From Ariolimax columbianus (taxonomy: Eukaryota; Mollusca; Gastropoda; Stylommatophora; Arionidae), in NCBI GenBank assembly GCA_036924085.1, contig JAVGWX010000011.1:31432386-31496385 (forward strand): a stretch of DNA of 64,000 nucleotides. The letters run 5' to 3'. Position numbers and translations under genes: made by a program. The number at the start of each line of letters is the position of its first letter. Position 1 is the stretch's first letter. Below the pieces are notes generated by a model. That model saw only the letters and a program-made list of their open reading frames with translations. It was not told where the DNA came from and did no database searches. Shown here piece by piece: positions 10,690-21,972 of this stretch.

Positions 10690-12016
10690 GTGGGCAGGAA
10701 TCTGAAGCCTTCGACATTAGCAGCGAAGTTAAACAATGTTGTATCCTGACTCCGACTCGATTCAGCATTTCCGCTGCCATCGTGCTCAAACACGAGTCTT
10801 TCTGCATACTAGGGAAGATGGGAGACTATTCAATCTAACTAGACTGCGAGAAAAACAAGTCAGAGAAAGTATCATTCGGGATATGGAGACGATGCTGCCC
10901 TGGTCGCCCACGCGGAAGCGGAATTTCAGATCCTCATTAAAAGGTTGGCAAAATCATTTGATCTGTTTGGACTAACCATCAGCGTTCAAAAGACTAAAGT
11001 GATGGCTCATGGTGCAGATCCTTCAGATATTATCTTAAACGATAAAAATCTGGAGGTAGTAAATCACTTCAACTACCTCGGATCTATAATCACCAACAAC
11101 TTGAACAGGGAGCAGGAGAGTCACCCTGGGGGCAACTCTTCCCTTCACCTTCTCCTCACCTCACCCTGTTTCACTAGACTCTGTCCTACAGTCACACTCT
11201 TGCACAACTTTCACACTCGCCCTCAGGGTGAGGCTCTTCCATTGCACTTTGGTTGGGCTAGCTTTTGAGGGCGCACAAACCTAGCATAGGTACCTACAGA
11301 CGCACACATACATCCAAGCACTGGTTTTGCGTCCTGGTATCCCCCCCCCCCATGGACTACGGTTGGGGGTGGAATGGGCGCGCCTCCGCCAGTAGAAACT
11401 AGTGAGGCAAACATCTAAGCAACAACTTGGAGCAGAACTGCACAAGCGATGGCCTCATCAGCACTTTCCCGGATCTCACAGAGAATGTGGAATAAGAACA
11501 TCTGTGTACAGATTCTGTGTGATTTAATAGCCTGCTCTATGGCAGCGAAATATGGACTCTGTATGTCTTACATGAAAAAAGAATAAATACTTTTCATATG
11601 CGCTGCCTGAGGGGCGTACTTGGAATTTCATGGAGTGACTAACACCGAAGTGTGTTAGACCGTGCAAAGGTTGTCAGCTTAATTAAGATCCTCCGCTTGC
11701 GGTGGCTTGGTCACGTGTGCAGAAAGGAGGATGGGCGAATACCAAAAGATATCCTATACTGATCATAGGCAAGCGTAACAAAGGTAGACCCTTCCTCCGC
11801 TACAAAGACGTTAGATATGAATACCTGCAACTGGGAGGAAATTGCCAATGACAGGCCCGCCTGGAGGAAGGTTTTGTATGTTGGTCTGCAGGCAGGGGAA
11901 GACAAGATTCAAACTGCAAACGTTTGCGGCGAAAGTAAAGACAACAACTGACTGTCCACTCTCTAGCGTGAAGTCCATTGTCTTTCGGATTGACTGGATG
12001 CCAATCAATCAATCAA
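10690..12016 (+). mobile_element. RTE-like RT relic, same family as the parent of the 41-bp satellite
   Basis: RT relic interrupted by a dispersed repeat. Order: VKQCCILTPTRFSIS (GVKQGC..APTLF region) near 10720; REDGRLFNLTRLREKQVRES near 10820; a damaged catalytic box; SFDLFGLTISVQKTKVM at 10950-11000; then FNYLGSIITNNLNREQE at 11068-11115. The insert occupies 11116-11428, and the gene resumes with a stretch matching tctcacagag..gtggaataa of the 40.2-kb relic. It continues as SLLYGSEIWTLYVLHEKRIN, FHMRCLRGVLGISWSD, LRLRWLGHVCRKEDGRIPKD, and ends in a (CAAT)n tail at about 12000-12016. The YLGSIITNN stretch is the counterpart of the 41-bp satellite unit. Confidence 0.85.
11116..11428 (+). mobile_element. 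Dispersed repeat family D, copy 1, inserted in an RT gene
   Basis: Inserted between two halves of the RT relic. A candidate 7-bp target-site duplication, ggagcag, lies at 11109-11115 and 11429-11435. Family blocks: cttgcacaactttcacactc, ccctcagggtgaggctcttc, cactttggttgggctag, gcataggtacctacagacgc, catccaagcactggtt, gactacggt..ggggtgga, cgcctccgccagtagaaac, and an aac-rich end. Six copies occur in this window. I found no clear polymerase III boxes or terminal inverted repeats, so SINE-like retroposon is the working call. Confidence 0.8.
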
Positions 12017-12029
12017 TATGTATATGTAT

Positions 12030-13245
12030 ATATATGATTGGCAAAGAGCCGTGGTGGTACCAATGTGGAACAACAAGGGCAGCAAGAAAGACTGCAGCTC
12101 GTATGGGGGCATATCCCCTCTTAGGCATGTTGGAAAAATGTTCGCACGGGCTCTTGAGGAACGAGTTCTAGCTTTTGCAGAGCAACTACTCAGTACTTCA
12201 CAATCAGGCTTCCGAAAAAGCAGGAGATGTACCGGATGCTATATTTACGCACAGACAGTTCAGTAAAAAAAAAAGACGTAACATACAATAAGAAACTCCA
12301 CGTGGCCTTCGTTGATCATGTGAAGGCACTTGATCGGGTAAACCGATGTAGACTATGGGAGGTAATGGAGGAATATGGTGCGGAGGGTCAACTACTGGAT
12401 AATATTCGTGTCTTGTACGTAAACAACGAAGGTACAGTTTCATTTGTAGTCACAATTGACATGGATAAAATTGCACAGTTGGCTAACCCTCATGAAGAGT
12501 CCCTCTATGAAATGCTCTTTACTAATGATTACGTCATCCTTTACCAAAAGAGAGAAGACCTACAACACCACCTGAACTTTCTCCATTTCGCTTGTAACGA
12601 ATATGACATGAAGATCAACACAGGCACGACAGAGACTATGTTGATTTCACTTGAACAAGTGCAGAGAAGTTTACACATCAGTGACATTGGTATCAAGCAA
12701 GTAATGGAGTTCAAATAATTAGGTAGTATGTTCATCTATGACGTCAGAGCGGACAGAGAAATTGCACATAGAATTCAGAAGGCGAACAGTGTCCACTATC
12801 AAATTGCATCGATTTTGAAACACCTTAGAGTGCTTCTTTCAACTATTTATTCCTACATTGTGTTACCAATGTCAGTCTTTGTTCTTACTAGCAACCCATA
12901 AGAGTAAAATCCAGAGCTGTGAGATGCGCTGTGTGAGAAGTGCAGCCGGGAAGACAGTCCGGGATCGAATCCGCAACACCCCGCTGAGGCAAACAGTGAA
13001 GACAACCCCAGTTAATGTCTACATTGACTATCAACAAATCAAGTGGATTGGTCATTTAATCAGAATACATTTTGACCAGCCTGCATCAAGAGCATACCAT
13101 TTGAGGGTCTCCGGTTCACGAGCAAGAGGGAGACCACAATGTTGATGAATCTAGGGTGCCTGACTCGCAGGGCAAGCGATAATAAGAAATCTACGCATCC
13201 CACCTCTCTGCGACGTCGTATGGCAAGTGCAGTAGGACAAAAGAA
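12030..13245 (+). mobile_element. RTE-like RT relic, fingers to C-terminus, internal deletion
   Basis: Translated pieces in order: VVVPMWNNKGSKKDCSSYGG (12051-12110), ALEERVLAFAEQLLSTSQSG and FRKSRRCT, then FVDHVKALDRVNRCRLWEVM near 12307. The palm GVKQGC block is missing. It continues with MDKIAQLANP at 12461, then FTNDYVILYQ where FADDVVLL is expected, YDMKINTGTTETM, FK followed by a stop and LGSMF at 12720, and a C-terminal part ([34 protein letters not shown]). A basic tail reaches about 13240, next to an (AT)n block. Loss of FADD makes it inactive. Confidence 0.8.
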
Positions 13246-13249
13246 GAAG

Positions 13250-14215
<966 letters not shown>

Positions 14216-14324
14216 ATTAATGAAATCTCAGACTGGGGTGAGAATCATGGACAGTGACGGGCAGATGACCAGATGGGTGAAGCACTACTCTGAGCTCTAC
14301 TCTTGGGAAACGGTGGTCACTGAC

Positions 14325-15290
14325 GAGGTCTTGTACAGGGCTCGGTTTTGGGACCAATTTTGTTCTTGATATATATAACAAATTTGGACATTGATATGGG
14401 ATCCATGATTGCAAAATTTGCTGATGACACAATACTATGCAGTAGTGTCTCATCTAAAGCGGAAATATTGATGTCGGATATAGATAAAATTCGAGAATGG
14501 TCTGTGAGCTGGCAAATGGAGTTTAATGTAGATAAATGTACAGTCATCCACATGGGTAGATCCAATATGGAACATAATTACAGACTGGGAGAAAACAAAA
14601 TTAGAAAGATAGATAAGGAAAGGGACCTAGGGGTTATAATAGATCATACAGGAAAGGTGAGTGAGCAAGTTAAGGTAGCAGTGAAAAAGGCAAATGCAAT
14701 GTTAGGTATGATAAAAAGAAATATTAAACATAGGAGCAAGGAAGTGATCGTCAAACTGTATAAAGCTTTAGTTAGACCTAGATTGGGGTACTGTGCACAG
14801 ATGTGGAGTCCTTATCATAGAGGGGACATAAACATGCTAGAAAGAATACCAAAAAGAGCGACAAAGATGATAGTGGGATTCCAGAATTACAGTTATGAGG
14901 AACGACTCAGAAAACCGGCCTACAGTGCCTGGAAGAGAGAAGAATTCGTGGTGACTTAATACAGGTTTATAAGATGATCAGAGGAATCGATAAATTAGAC
15001 TATAACAAGTTGTTTTTTTTAAATACAGCCACCTACAATAACACGAGGGCATAGCTACAAGCTGACTAAAGAGAGGTCCAGGTTAGATATTAGGAAATAT
15101 TTTTTTTATCAGAGAGTGGTGTCTGCTTGGAATGCATTGCCAGGGGAGGTAGTGGAGGCAGGGACAGTTAATGCATTTAAGAATAAACTGGATGCGCATA
15201 GCTTTTAGAGCAAGGTGATGTAAATGTAACTGGTTGTATACAGACTCTACAGGGTCTTCTAAACCAGTATAAAGATGTTAAGTTAATTAT
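14325..15290 (+). mobile_element. CR1/L2-like non-LTR retrotransposon, 5'-truncated, nested
   Basis: Starts inside the RT palm at LVQGSVLGPILFLIYITNL (14327 on) and continues with MIAKFADDTILCSSV (both catalytic aspartates kept), WQMEFNVDKCTVIHMG, KERDLGVIIDHTGKVSEQVK, KALVRPRLGYCAQMWSPY and RIPKRATKMIVGF. One frameshift near 14930 precedes RRIRGDLIQVYKMIRGIDKL. A tail section NNTRGHSYKLTKERSRLDIR, FYQRVVSAWNALPGEVVEA and FKNKLDAHSF ends with a stop near 15207, then a short 3' UTR. It splits the RTE-like element between TVVTDE and EEFDRPP. The clade is CR1/L2/jockey-type by its RT and C-terminal pattern; the exact clade is uncertain. Confidence 0.85.
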
Positions 15291-15804
15291 AGATCCTGCC
15301 CATTATGGAAGAATTTGACAGACCACCTACTCTGGATGAGCTTGATAAGGTTATCAACTACCTCGCAAATGGCAAAGCACCAAGGGGAGATGGTATCCCA
15401 CCTGAAGCCATCAAATGCGGGAAATCAGCACTAGCTCAGCCGATGTTTGACCTGCTATGCCTCTGCTGTGAGGAAGGTGCAGTCCCCCAAGATATGCGTG
15501 ACGCCATCATTGTGACTATTTGCAAAAACAAAGGTGACCGCAGGAACTCTATTAATTAAAGAGGGATCTCGCTTCTGGGCGTTGTAGACAAAGTTTACGC
15601 CAGCATGCTACTTAACAGGTTGAGACTGCTCGCGGACAGGGTGTACCCAGAATCCCAGTGTGGCTTTAGAGTATGTAGATCAACAACGGATATGATTTTC
15701 TCGCTTCGCCAAATCCAGGAGAAGTGCAGAGAACAAGATCAGCTGCTCTTTATGATGTTTTTAGACCTCAGCAAGGCCTATTCGATCTCCTCGAGAAGAT
15801 AGGC

Positions 15805-15852
15805 TGCCCCCCCCCTCCCCCCGACTCCCCCCCCCCCAACAAAAAAAAACTC
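15805..15852. repeat. C-run and A-run expansion inside RT codons
   Basis: The RT segment EKIGCPP..KLLSMIISFHTN is interrupted by long C runs (broken by single t and gact) and then nine A residues. The C and A tracts lie exactly where CCC (proline) and AAA (lysine) codons are expected, so this looks like slippage expansion of coding homopolymers, not an insertion. Confidence 0.75.
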
Positions 15853-16716
15853 CTTAGCATGATAATTTCTTTTCACACTAATATGAAGGGCAGTTGTAGG
15901 ATCATCCTTCAAACTCTTTTCCCATCAAGAGTGGAGGGAAACAGGGATGTGTGCTCGCGCCGATCCTTTTTGAGATCTTCTTCTACATGCTCCTATTCTA
16001 CGCTTATGACACATCTGTGGACGGTGTTTATCTGCACACCAGGTCAGATGGGCGGCTGTTTAACCTGTTCCGACTGCGTGCGAGGATCAAGGTGAGGACG
16101 GTGCTCATTATGGAGATGCTATTTGCGGATAATGCAGTTCTAGTGACCAATAGTGAGGAGGCCTTGCAGAGACTGGGAGACAGATTCGCCGAGGTGTGCA
16201 AGCAGTTTCGTCTCACCATAAGTCTGGAAAAGACAAAGGTCTGCGCACAGGGCATTACCACTACGTCATCCATAACGATTGATGGCGTCACTCTGGAGGT
16301 CGTCAACAGTTCCATTTATCTGGGGTCTGCCATCAGCAACACTCTCTCGCTCGAGAAGGAGATAGACAGTAGGCTTGGCAGGGCAAGTACCGTCATGGCT
16401 CGTCTGAGAAAACACTGCGCTGTCTCACTACACCAAGGTCCGGGTCTATCACACCTGCGTTCTTGGCACTCTCGTGTATGGAAGCGAGACTTTGAGTATT
16501 TACACCAAACAGGAACGGTGGCTGAACACCTTTCACATGAGGTGTCTACGGCGTATATTGGGGATTGGGTGACAAGAAAGAGGGTTACATAATACGGTCT
16601 TACAAGGAGCAAACACTCACACCATGTACGCGACGTATGCAAGAGGGACATGAAATCATGCGTCATCCCATCCGGAAGCTGGGAAGAAATTGTTCAGTGT
16701 TGAGCTATCTGGAGAC

Positions 16717-16766
16717 AGTCAGTTGGGCTGGGCATAGTGGGAGTCAGTTGGGCTGGGCATAGTGGG
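16717..16766. repeat. 25-bp tandem duplication in the RT C-terminal region
   Basis: Two exact copies of a 25-base unit starting agtcagttgggctgggcata and ending gtggg. They lie between the thumb remnant and the C-terminal zinc-finger-like motif of the host relic. Confidence 0.9.
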
Positions 16767-17010
16767 TTTGATGCTAGTAGAGGTCTTCATGGCTCCAGAG
16801 AAAAGAGAAAGGCTGAAGAGATCAAGGAACAGCCAAGTGAGCCTCCTCAGTATGGTTGTACGATCTGTGGCAGGGACTGTCACTCGCGGATCGGCTTTTA
16901 CAGCCATAGCAGACAGAGCTAGACAAAACTTACGTAGCGCAAAGTGCATAGTCTAGAGACTGAGACGAGACGCCTATGATAATAATTTTTTTATTTTTGT
17001 TGCGTTAACC

Positions 17011-17233
17011 TTATTTCTCTAATCCCCAAGGCGGTGTGCATTGCACTGTGGTTTCCATTTTGCGCCTGTCGGCGCAGTGCATCCGACTTCAGCACGCATT
17101 TTATGTAAGGGTCTGCTTCATCCTGTATTTTCTAAGGGTTTGCTTCCCCGGGGAAACGGCCGGTGCTGTGATGGGGATCGAACCCAACACCTTCTGGTTG
17201 TGAGCTGTGCTACTTAACCACTAGCCCATGGTG
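17011..17233 (-). mobile_element. tRNA-derived SINE (SINE-A), copy 2
   Basis: Reverse complement of SINE-A. Box A is at 17212-17228 (reads tgggctagtggttaagt on the minus strand) and box B at 17174-17184 (ggttcgatccc, a perfect match to the consensus). The body aligns with copy 1 through gcaaacccttagaaaat, tgctgaagtcggatgcactg, cgacaggcgcaaaatg and a gagaaataa end. The 3' end adjoins the end of the RTE-like relic at 16990. Confidence 0.9.
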
Positions 17234-17284
17234 ATGATATTAATGGTGTTGCTCATAAGGTTGATTGTTCTTACAATATGTTGT

Positions 17285-17610
17285 GCCACGTTTCTTGAGT
17301 AGAATTGTAGATATGATCCGGTCGGTCGGTGTAGACCATTTATTCTAGATGTGATTACACAGATCAGTGAATTTATCTACAACAAATTCCTATAAACCTT
17401 CTATAATTTCTATATCTATAGTATCCATGCTTGTAGCTGTCTCTTTTTCGACGTCTTAAATTGCTTTCTGTACTTCTGATCTGAGAATACTGGGGCAGTC
17501 ATGATTTAATTTATATGGCTCTATTGTCGTCAAACAGTTCACGTACATATTCCGCCAACCTTTTTGATACATCTTTCTCATCAAGAAAAATGTTTCCATG
17601 CTTGTCCTCC
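17285..17610 (-). mobile_element. RT fingers-region relic
   Basis: On the minus strand from 17610: LEDKHGNIFLDEKDVSKRLA, EYVRELFDDNRA, then after stops SEVQKAI.DVEKETATSMD, IDIEIIEG, FVVDKFTDLCN and a LLKKRGT end near 17290. These are the linker and fingers segments (..SEVQKAIK..KATG.DNIP.E..) of a non-LTR RT. It stops abruptly where the plus-strand RNase H fragment begins, so one is truncated by the other. Confidence 0.7.
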
Positions 17611-18140
17611 AGTGGATTCCAGCTCACTATGGCATACTTGGAAATGAATGGGCGGACAGGCTGGCCAGGGAGGGAAGACAAAGAGAACACTTCACCCACC
17701 CAGTTTCACTGCCAGAAGTCAAGGCAAACATCAAAAAAATATATAAACAACAGTGGATAGAGAGAACAAACAGTAAATATCCACAGGACCCAATCAATAG
17801 ACTGAATAGGAAACAGTATACCACAATTTTTCGCCTCAGAACAGGTCATTGCAGACTAAATGCACACATGTATAAAATAAAAGCAGCACAGACTGCACAA
17901 TGCGCATGTCAGAGAGGACCCCAGACTCCAGAACACGCCCTGCAAAACATGTCCACTGCACCTAAGCTCCCGTGAGAAGACCTGGCCCGAGGAAAGAAAC
18001 ATACAAGACAAACTGTGGAGACCTGCGACTGACGTGTCACTTCATGGAGGTAGCCCATCTGGTGGCATAAAACAAGCATACGAAACTCAACGCAAAGAAG
18101 AATTAAGTAATGTGAATGACCTCCATTGCGACCCATTTTG
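17600..18140 (+). mobile_element. RNase H and C-terminal fragment of a jockey/I-type non-LTR element
   Basis: From about 17604 the frame reads LQWIPAHYGILGNEWADRLA, the last RNase H motifs (the H of PAH and the D of WADRLA are present). It continues with YTTIFRLRTGHCRLNAHM and a CACQRGPQTPEHALQ cysteine/histidine region; after a frameshift near 17968 remnants run to a stop at about 18140. There is no RT part, so it is 5'-truncated. Similar fragments occur at 18507-18932 (minus), 29200-29865 (plus) and 36390-36840 (minus), probably two related families. Confidence 0.82.
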
Positions 18141-18204
18141 ATCGGAAAAGAATGGAAAGTTTTTGGTTGAAAAACGATTTGAAAGACAGTATTCCTCCCT
18201 TTTC

Positions 18205-19010
18205 GACCGGCTTTTGGCACGATTGTTGTTGGGAAAGATAAAGTGTTGTTGTAAGAATTATTTAATAGGTAGAATGTGTTTAGTTTGTTTATTTAGATGT
18301 AATACACACGTTTGAAGTGTATACTAACACTAGGCCTAGCTTAGAAATACAATATCAGTGTTTTGTGGTGATTTCACGGAGAAAAAACGAACACATACTT
18401 TTTTTTCACCCGGCTATTGGCGCCATTGAGTTAGTGAAGGATGAAGAGTTGCTGGTACAGATCTTTGTGAGGTAAAATATGTTTACTTCGTCTATTTAGA
18501 TGTAATCTTCTTCTTCGTCAGACGTCAACTTGTATTTGTTCGAAGAAAGCAGCTGTCATCCCGAGGCTGTCGACACTGCCATAGAGCTTGTCTAGGACTA
18601 GTGTTGGCACTGGTGATGGCCACAAGTTCTTTCTCTGGTCCTCGTATGTCGGGCAATTTTGCAGCAGATGTTCAGCGGTCATTTTCCCTGTACCACAGGT
18701 GAATTCGTCAGTGCAACCTATCTTCAGTTTATTGAATAGATGGTACCTCAGTCTATTGTGGCTTGTGCGGAGTCTGAATACCACGACCTGCTCTCTTCTG
18801 CTCAACTGGTAATAGGCATCATTTTGTGTGTAGCCAGTATGCTCTGTTTCCCATTTGGCCATGTATCTGGCCCTAATAAACCTTTTGCACTCTTCGTAGG
18901 TCACACTAGAATCTGGTTGTGGTAATATTGCAATTTAGATGTAATAACACGTTTAAACACGTTTGAATGGTATGCCTAGCTTTGAAATAACAATATCAGT
19001 GTTTTGTGGT
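18205..19010. repeat. Imperfect direct duplication of about 200 bp, second copy split by an insertion
   Basis: Unit 1 (about 18205-18400) and unit 2 (about 18408-18506 plus 18946-19010) share, in order: accggcttttggc / cccggctattggc; tatttagatgtaat; cacgtttgaa; tgcctagct / ggcctagctt; and aatatcagtgttttgtggt. Unit 2 is broken by an RNase H fragment at 18507-18932. I do not recognise the duplicated sequence. Confidence 0.7.
18507..18932 (-). mobile_element. 5'-truncated non-LTR element 3' end, 13-bp target-site duplication
   Basis: On the minus strand it reads MTYEECKRFIRARYMAKWET, YYQLSRREQVVVFRLRTSHN, RLRYHLFNKLKIGCTDEFTC and MTAEHLLQNCPTYEDQRKNL, then a C-terminal part ending EQIQVDV and a stop, followed by a (GAA)n tail. 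This is the region after RNase H in jockey-like elements. The target-site duplication atttagatgtaat lies at 18494-18506 and 18933-18945. Both the tail and the duplication mark a typical 5'-truncated retrotransposition; the reading frame is intact, so it may be fairly young. Confidence 0.88.
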
Positions 19011-19409
19011 ATTTCTTATGGATTTAACTGAGGAGCAACGCATACTTCGGTGAGTCTCAATGTGTTTTCGTTGTGTTTCACCTTTATCTTGTAACTCACA
19101 AACTAACACACACAACAAAAATAATAAAAATTAACACCAAGTTCTTTATTGATTTGTGTCTTCATACACAACACAATCATATTTGTAGATCAAAATATAA
19201 AAATGTTTTCAGGTTTTCAAAGTCAGCAGCCTCAGTTGAATGTTGTGTAATATTACGTACGAAAAAATAGTGCAGTGTATTGGTTGGAACTGTTTGCCAT
19301 ATTTTGTTATTGCTGAGCTTGGTGAAAGGGAGAGCACCGATTGAAACGTTGCTGCAGTCTGGCGTCGTCGAAGTGGTCGCGTTTTACCAGTGAGCGAACC
19401 AGTGTAAAC

Positions 19410-19412
<3 letters not shown>
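19011..19412. other. No feature recognised
   Basis: AT-rich sequence ending in a GC-richer stretch before an (AT)n tract. No RT motif, SINE box or tandem repeat seen. Confidence 0.5.

Positions 19413-19478
<66 letters not shown>
19413..19478. repeat. (AT)n microsatellite
   Basis: About 66 bases of AT dinucleotide. Confidence 0.98.
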
Positions 19479-19480
<2 letters not shown>

Positions 19481-19599
19481 TAAAAATAAAGTAAAGATTC
19501 CACCACGACATGCGGTGTATTATGGTGTTAGGCTCATATTATTTTGGGCAGTCGCAAAGGTTCGGCTCTCTCGGCCTACTTACACACACGCACTCTTAC

Positions 19600-19810
19600 A
19601 GAACACTAACACTTGCCCTCAGGGTTGAGTCCCTTCCGTTGGACTTTGGTTGGGAATGACCACTGAGATCTCCATAACTATTATAGGTACATATAGACGC
19701 ACACACGCATCCAGGCACTGGTTAATACGTCCTAATATCGCCTAAAAGAATACGGTCCCGGGTGGAAAGGGCGTGCCTCCGCAGTGAGCAAAACCTATCA
19801 CCAACAACAA
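19600..19810 (+). mobile_element. Dispersed repeat family D, copy 2
   Basis: Shares with family D: cttgccctcagggttgag, ggactttggttggg, aggtacatatagacgcacac, gcatccaggcactggtta, gtcctaatatcgcc, acggtcccgggtggaaa, gcgtgcctccgc, and an (AAC)n tail (accaacaacaacaaaaa). It directly precedes an RT relic. Confidence 0.85.
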
Positions 19811-19829
19811 CAAAAAGTGTGTCCCACAG

Positions 19830-20535
19830 CACACAATGGATGAGGTGGTCAGCATCACGTCGACCGTCTTTACTTCCCATATTTTTTTCTGGTACCCAAT
19901 TTCAATGGCTGGTTCGATCACAGGAACCGTTTTGCGATCGTGTTCTCGGAAACTACCGCCCAATTACACTTCTCCCGGACACCTACAAACTCTTGACTAA
20001 ATGTATCCTCGCTAGGATCGAACAGACTGGTTTTCGGCGCGTCTACAGCACAACTGATCACATCTCAACATGTTGCCGCCTAATTTAAACAGCCTGAGAT
20101 TACCAAACTCCCTTCATCTTCACCAAACTGGTTAGGTGGGGCTTTCTCGTCAATAAAGACGGCACTAGACCATACCCACGACCATAACCTTAGTGCCCCC
20201 TTCTTCAACTCCACAGTTCTCTTTGCAGTGTGTTATGCAGCTGAAACTTGATCACTTACAAAAGAAATGGAGTCCAAACTCAAGAGTGATCCAAGCCGCC
20301 CTCAAGAGACGAATTAACAGACGCATGCTCCACAACCAACGTCTGCCAAACACTGACGTACGGCAAATGTAATTGGTAAGAACTGACGACCGTTGGAGCA
20401 TAGCGACAACAATCTGGTACCCACGAGAAAGAAAACGACCACCTACGCTCTGTGCTGACTTTCCCAAACTAAGAAACAACATCCACGATGCTATGGAATG
20501 GGAACTTATCACCCACTGGTCCACCGTGATCTGAG
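19830..20535 (+). mobile_element. Degraded RT relic
   Basis: Recognisable pieces: VLGNYRPITLLPDTYKLLTK and CILARIE at 19945-20020, then QTGFRRVYSTTDHISTC at 20023-20070 (fingers QAGFR..ST.DHI). After a deletion of the palm, VCYAAETWSLTKEMESKL near 20230 (thumb), then RRMLHNQRLPNTDVRQM, RTDDRWSIATTIWYPRERK and a WELITHWSTV end. Stops and frameshifts are frequent and the catalytic box is absent. Its right edge meets the inverted RTE-1 fragment at 20536. Confidence 0.75.
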
Positions 20536-21068
20536 GATCTTTCTGTAACATTTTGACTCGAAGGATTCGATTCTTTGTCTAGAAGTTTTGGTAATCGTCC
20601 ATGATTCGCAGCCATATGCTGCAACAGGAAAAACACAGGCTCTCAACAATTTTACTTTTTGTCGTTTTGTTTTTGTCACTTTTTCTGCCATAGTTTCTTC
20701 AGACTGTTCAGCCTCTATCATATCATGGCTTGTCTTCTTCTGATTTCTTTCGAGCTGTCGCCATTTTTGTAAATTCTGGAGCCCAGATTTTCAAAATACG
20801 TTACCCCATATATTCCCTCACCTACTGTACATTTATGATGGCATCGTGTTTTGTCGGTGGTCATTATCTTTGTTATGTTTATAAACATGTTTCAATCTTT
20901 ACTGTCTATTTACGGCTGAAATTGGCTGCTCTAGCTCTTCTGCACTTCTTGATAATATCACTGTGTCGTCTGCGAATTGTAACTGGATTCTCCTAACCGC
21001 CAATCGTAAATGTATCGAAGCCTTCAATGTTCTCGTCTTCTCTAACATTTCTCATTATACATTCCGCA

Positions 21069-21108
<40 letters not shown>

Positions 21109-21150
21109 ATATAAATTTGGTGAGAGGATACACATATATCCAATAATACT
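20536..21150 (-). mobile_element. RTE-1 fragment, second copy of the 23-26 kb element
   Basis: Aligns base by base, with scattered differences, to 23242-23825 of the better-preserved element. On the minus strand it includes AVAAYGCESWTITKTSRQRI, where the 23-kb copy has a TGA in place of the W codon. Further upstream it covers the part that contains YADDTV in the other copy. It is truncated at both ends and carries several indels. An (AT)n tract has grown inside it at 21073-21105. Confidence 0.88.
21073..21105. repeat. (AT)n microsatellite grown inside a retrotransposon copy
   Basis: In the sister copy this position reads gcatatatgttgtacagata; here it is gcatatt followed by about 33 bases of (TA)n and then gttat. 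Flanks on both sides are homologous, so the tract expanded in place. Confidence 0.85.
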
Positions 21151-21970
21151 AAGTTTGATCCATGACAATGAATTTTGTTGTGAAAATTGATAGTGGCTAA
21201 GTGGGCGTAATTAATCTCGTAAGTGTGGACGATTTAATCTCCTTATTCGTTCATCCACAGATCAAGGTTCTGGTTTCTAGGACGATTTAATCTAAAAATT
21301 GCACGTAGAGAGAACTATGACGTCTTTCCTATTTGCGTCAGGCGTGTTTTTTAATTTAAAATAATGAAATCATGTTTATTCTCTCAAATTTGCCCGATAT
21401 CATTCATATTTTTAACTTCTCAATATTCATCGCGGGACGTGCGTAGCTTGGGAAGCGTTCTAGCTTACCGGAAGCAGTTTGTAGAATGTCGTTTACCTTA
21501 GCGATGGATGAGAATTCATTGAAAGACCATTGAATTACCAGTACACTAATATTAAGAGAAATCACAGCACTAATATAATCATTCCATTTCTATATATTAA
21601 AGTCAAAACTTCATTTAGGTAAGAAACTGCTTCTTCTTGTGATCGCATCTTTGATTTTTATTGTTTACAATTTTCATCGTAAGACTACAGTCACTTCTTA
21701 ACTACTACTTTAGTACTTGTACTAGTACTACTAGTACTAGTTCAAGTTTAGGAGTTTGGTTAGTTTGGTTGGCGGCGTGACTAATTAAAGCACTCGACTT
21801 GTTTGAAGCATCCCTTTACCAGTTACAATTTTGTACAATTGTGATTATAGTGTTGAATCGTTTATCATTATCACCTGGTTGATCAGTCCTAAAACTGGTT
21901 GTAATTATCGGTTATGTAAATGTCTCTGCATGCCTGAGATCATGTAAATATCATAATATGAGTCTTGATC
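21151..21970. other. No feature recognised (0.8 kb)
   Basis: AT-rich. A duplicated ggacgatttaatct motif (about 21227 and 21280) and a short palindromic actagtact cluster near 21715-21745 are the only structures I see. Confidence 0.5.
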
Positions 21971-21972
21971 AT

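Larger units (their letters stand above)
14216..16990 (+). mobile_element. RTE-like retrotransposon relic, linker to C-terminal zinc-finger-like motif, with nested CR1-like copy
   Basis: The host element begins at about 14216 with MDSDGQMTRWVKHYSELYSW and TVVTDE, is split by a CR1-like insertion, and resumes at about 15300 with EEFDRPPTLDELDKVINYLA and NGKAPRGDGIP. Then come QDMRDAIIVTICKNKGDR, an internal stop at 15557-15559, NRLRLLADRV, QCGFRVCRSTTDM, and FLDLSKAYS near 15760. Next are a C/A low-complexity expansion, IISFHTNMKGS, LAPILFEIFF, GVYLHTRSDGRLFNL and MLFADNAVLV (FADD changed to FADN). These are followed by FRLTISLEKTKV, SSIYLGSAISNTLSLEKEID and a broken thumb. The end at 16858-16918 reads CTICGRDCHSRIGFYSHSR, a Cys2-His2-like motif, followed by a gataataat tail. 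Inactive. Confidence 0.87.
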
